Assembly: GCF_011387195.1 (NCBI RefSeq)
Contig: NZ_CP046919.1
Span: forward strand, 124,001-188,000
DNA length: 64,000 nucleotides
Origin: Streptococcus ruminicola
GTDB lineage: Bacteria; Bacillota; Bacilli; Lactobacillales; Streptococcaceae
Direction of reading: 5' to 3'
Shown here piece by piece: positions 62,328-64,000 of this stretch. The stretch's first letter is position 1, and every line of letters begins with the position of its first letter. A program made the position numbers and the translations under genes. The notes below the pieces were generated by a model, which was given only the letters and a program-made list of their open reading frames with translations, made no database searches and was not told where the DNA came from.

Positions 62328-64000
62328 TTAGAAACGAATTTGTTCACGTGTTTTTTCGTATGATGATACGAAACGATCTGTTACACCTGGTTCAACTGTT
62401 TCAAGTGCATATGAGATTTCATCAAATGATGCTTGATAATTGTTATCTACTTCAAAGAGATGCAAAGCATGTTCAAAGCTACTTTGAACGCTTGGCTCGA
62501 AGCTACGGTAACGGTTAGAGTATTGTAACAACTGTTCAGTCAATGTTGCATTTTGAACAACTTGATAAGTTGCTTCTTCAAGATTAGCAATTGCTGCAGT
62601 AGCAACATCTGTCAAACGAGAAACTGCTTCAATATCAATACGTCCACGGCTAAGCTCATCGATCAAAACTTCCAACTGTTTACTTGTTGTGAAGAATGCG
62701 CTCAAGAAATCTTGAGGAATTCCAGGCAAGTTACGTTTTTCCATGTAACGTTTGATTGAGTGCAAACGATTAATGTATTGATCTAAGCTTTGACGAGCAA
62801 CGCTTTCGATTTGTTCAATATTTTTAACTTGTTCGAAGACTTGCATTTGACCTTCTTCAACCGCATCAAGAGTTTTCAATGTGCGATCAAAAATCAATTG
62901 AAGTTCTGAGAATGGTTTATCTTGGTTATCAAATACTTCAACAATTGGCAATGTTTCTTGTTCGATTTCTTCCAAGTTTTTAGTAAATGAACGAAGGCTC
63001 AAGTTTTCATTGTCATTCAAGATATACTTGTGAGACAAGCGTTTGATTTCGTGTTCCAATTTTTCGTTATTGGCTTTAGCGTGTGCCAAATAATCTGGAA
63101 TGATTTTACTGTCTTTAAGCGCAGCTTTGTGAGCAGCAATTTCACGTTCAAACAATTCATACAATGAATCGATTTTTTCTTGGATGTGTTCATTTTCATC
63201 ACGAGCACGATCAAGATCCAAAGTCACAAGTTCTGATGAGTTAGCACGGATTGCATCACGCACTTCTTGGAAACGAGCTTCAATGTCTTTTTCAGCGAAG
63301 TGGTAATTTTGTTCAAGCAGACGACGGTAACCTTGTTCCAAATCATCAAGTTGATCTGGGAAATCATCTTCCAATTTAGCAACGATTGCTGGAATTTGTT
63401 CTGAAATTTGACCAAGTGCAATAGTATGTTCTTCAGCACGATCAAGCACTTCAGAGGCTTCAACTGGGTCACCTGTTGAGTTAAGTGTTACAAATTGAGA
63501 GAACTCAGCTTCGATGTTCTTCAATTGTTTTTCAATCTCAGGCATTGTTGAACCAAAATTGTCTTCTTTTTCTGAAATAGAAGCTTGAAGAGTTTCATAT
63601 AAGTCCAAAGCATGCTTCACACGCGCACTGTTCTTTTCTTCTTGTTCTTTCAAAACAGCAAGTGCTTCACGAATTGCATTGATATCTTCTTCAACCAAGT
63701 TCAATTGGCTTTCAACATTGTCAATTTCATGTTTCGCACTGATAAATTTGAAGCTATCGTTAAGATCTTCAGCTTCAAAAATATGATTTTCAATATCTGA
63801 GAAAGAATTTAATGAAAGGTCAACCCATTTTTGGTTCCATTCACGAAATGTTGTTTGACTTTGCCCGATAAGATGAAGATTTTTAACAGCTTCGACTTCT
63901 TCATTGACTGGTAATCCAAATAACGATTGCTTTCTTTCTTCCAAACTTGCAATCAATGAATCATTTCGTTTGCGTACGATGACGCCAACTAGATAAGCAA
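62328..64000 (-). CDS. ezrA: Septation ring regulator EzrA (5' end beyond window)
   Basis: About 556 residues visible; the frame continues into the last bases as ...[15 protein letters not shown], the end of the N-terminal membrane anchor, so only the first 10-20 residues are missing. The remainder is spectrin-like coiled coil ([40 protein letters not shown]). Links FtsZ to peptidoglycan synthesis at the septum and curbs extra Z-rings. Confidence 0.95.
   Translation of the reverse strand, partial: AYLVGVIVRKRNDSLIASLEERKQSLFGLPVNEEVEAVKNLHLIGQSQTTFREWNQKWVDLSLNSFSDIENHIFEAEDLNDSFKFISAKHEIDNVESQLNLVEEDINAIREALAVLKEQEEKNSARVKHALDLYETLQASISEKEDNFGSTMPEIEKQLKNIEAEFSQFVTLNSTGDPVEASEVLDRAEEHTIALGQISEQIPAIVAKLEDDFPDQLDDLEQGYRRLLEQNYHFAEKDIEARFQEVRDAIRANSSELVTLDLDRARDENEHIQEKIDSLYELFEREIAAHKAALKDSKIIPDYLAHAKANNEKLEHEIKRLSHKYILNDNENLSLRSFTKNLEEIEQETLPIVEVFDNQDKPFSELQLIFDRTLKTLDAVEEGQMQVFEQVKNIEQIESVARQSLDQYINRLHSIKRYMEKRNLPGIPQDFLSAFFTTSKQLEVLIDELSRGRIDIEAVSRLTDVATAAIANLEEATYQVVQNATLTEQLLQYSNRYRSFEPSVQSSFEHALHLFEVDNNYQASFDEISYALETVEPGVTDRFVSSYEKTREQIRF

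Overview
The window is a low-GC Firmicute chromosome and looks like a Streptococcus of the S. bovis/equinus type. The basis is the cdaA-cdaR-glmM operon, murT-gatD, ezrA and yueI, a complete T-box-controlled histidine operon, and a very large LPXTG-anchored amylopullulanase with a YSIRK-like signal. The species call is inference from gene content; no search was run.

Layout. (1) 1-8.9 kb is host core: a membrane protein (partial), a NagD-type phosphatase, an acyl-ACP thioesterase and hemW on the minus strand; the c-di-AMP/cell-wall operon cdaA-cdaR-glmM on the minus strand; and, divergently, murT-gatD on the plus strand. (2) 8,921-43,797 is an apparently intact temperate siphophage (about 34.8 kb between att cores) integrated in the 3' end of eno. 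The prophage reads leftward from its control region: immunity/integration genes on the plus strand (CI-like repressor, ImmA protease, membrane protein, integrase), then on the minus strand Cro-like regulator, methyltransferase-like protein, replisome organiser, RecT/Bet, SSB, RusA, many small early genes, a non-coding stretch of structured RNA, a late regulator, HNH, portal, MuF-toxin, large terminase, capsid, tail, receptor-binding protein, holin and lysin. (3) 43.8-53.6 kb is host: eno, yueI, a glycerate kinase and the amylopullulanase. (4) 53.8-62.2 kb is the his operon, read leftward from a promoter and T-box at about 62.2 kb: hisC-hisZ-hisG-hisD-serB-like-hisB-hisH-hisA-hisF-hisI-hisE. 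(5) 62.3-64 kb is ezrA, cut by the window edge.

How things fit together. The phage att core lies inside the last codons of eno. The phage-borne copy restores the same last amino acids with one different leucine codon, and supplies a new minus-strand terminator, because the old eno terminator is now stranded at the far (left) prophage end. A 17-bp repeat beside each att site is a candidate integrase arm site. The tail chaperone genes carry a textbook -1 slippery heptamer that joins the two frames exactly. The MuF head protein ends in a BECR-like nuclease domain and is followed by a CPCC-type cysteine-rich protein, a possible toxin/immunity pair.

The least explained part is 30.4-31.04 kb. On the transcribed strand three 43-47-nt elements each combine a 7-bp acceptor-like stem with a 6-bp T-stem and a 7-nt loop matching the tRNA T-loop consensus TTCRANY, but lack D and anticodon arms. 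They sit with further hairpins, some abutting end to end. I propose they are tRNA-mimic minihelices (processing signals or decoys) at the early/late junction.
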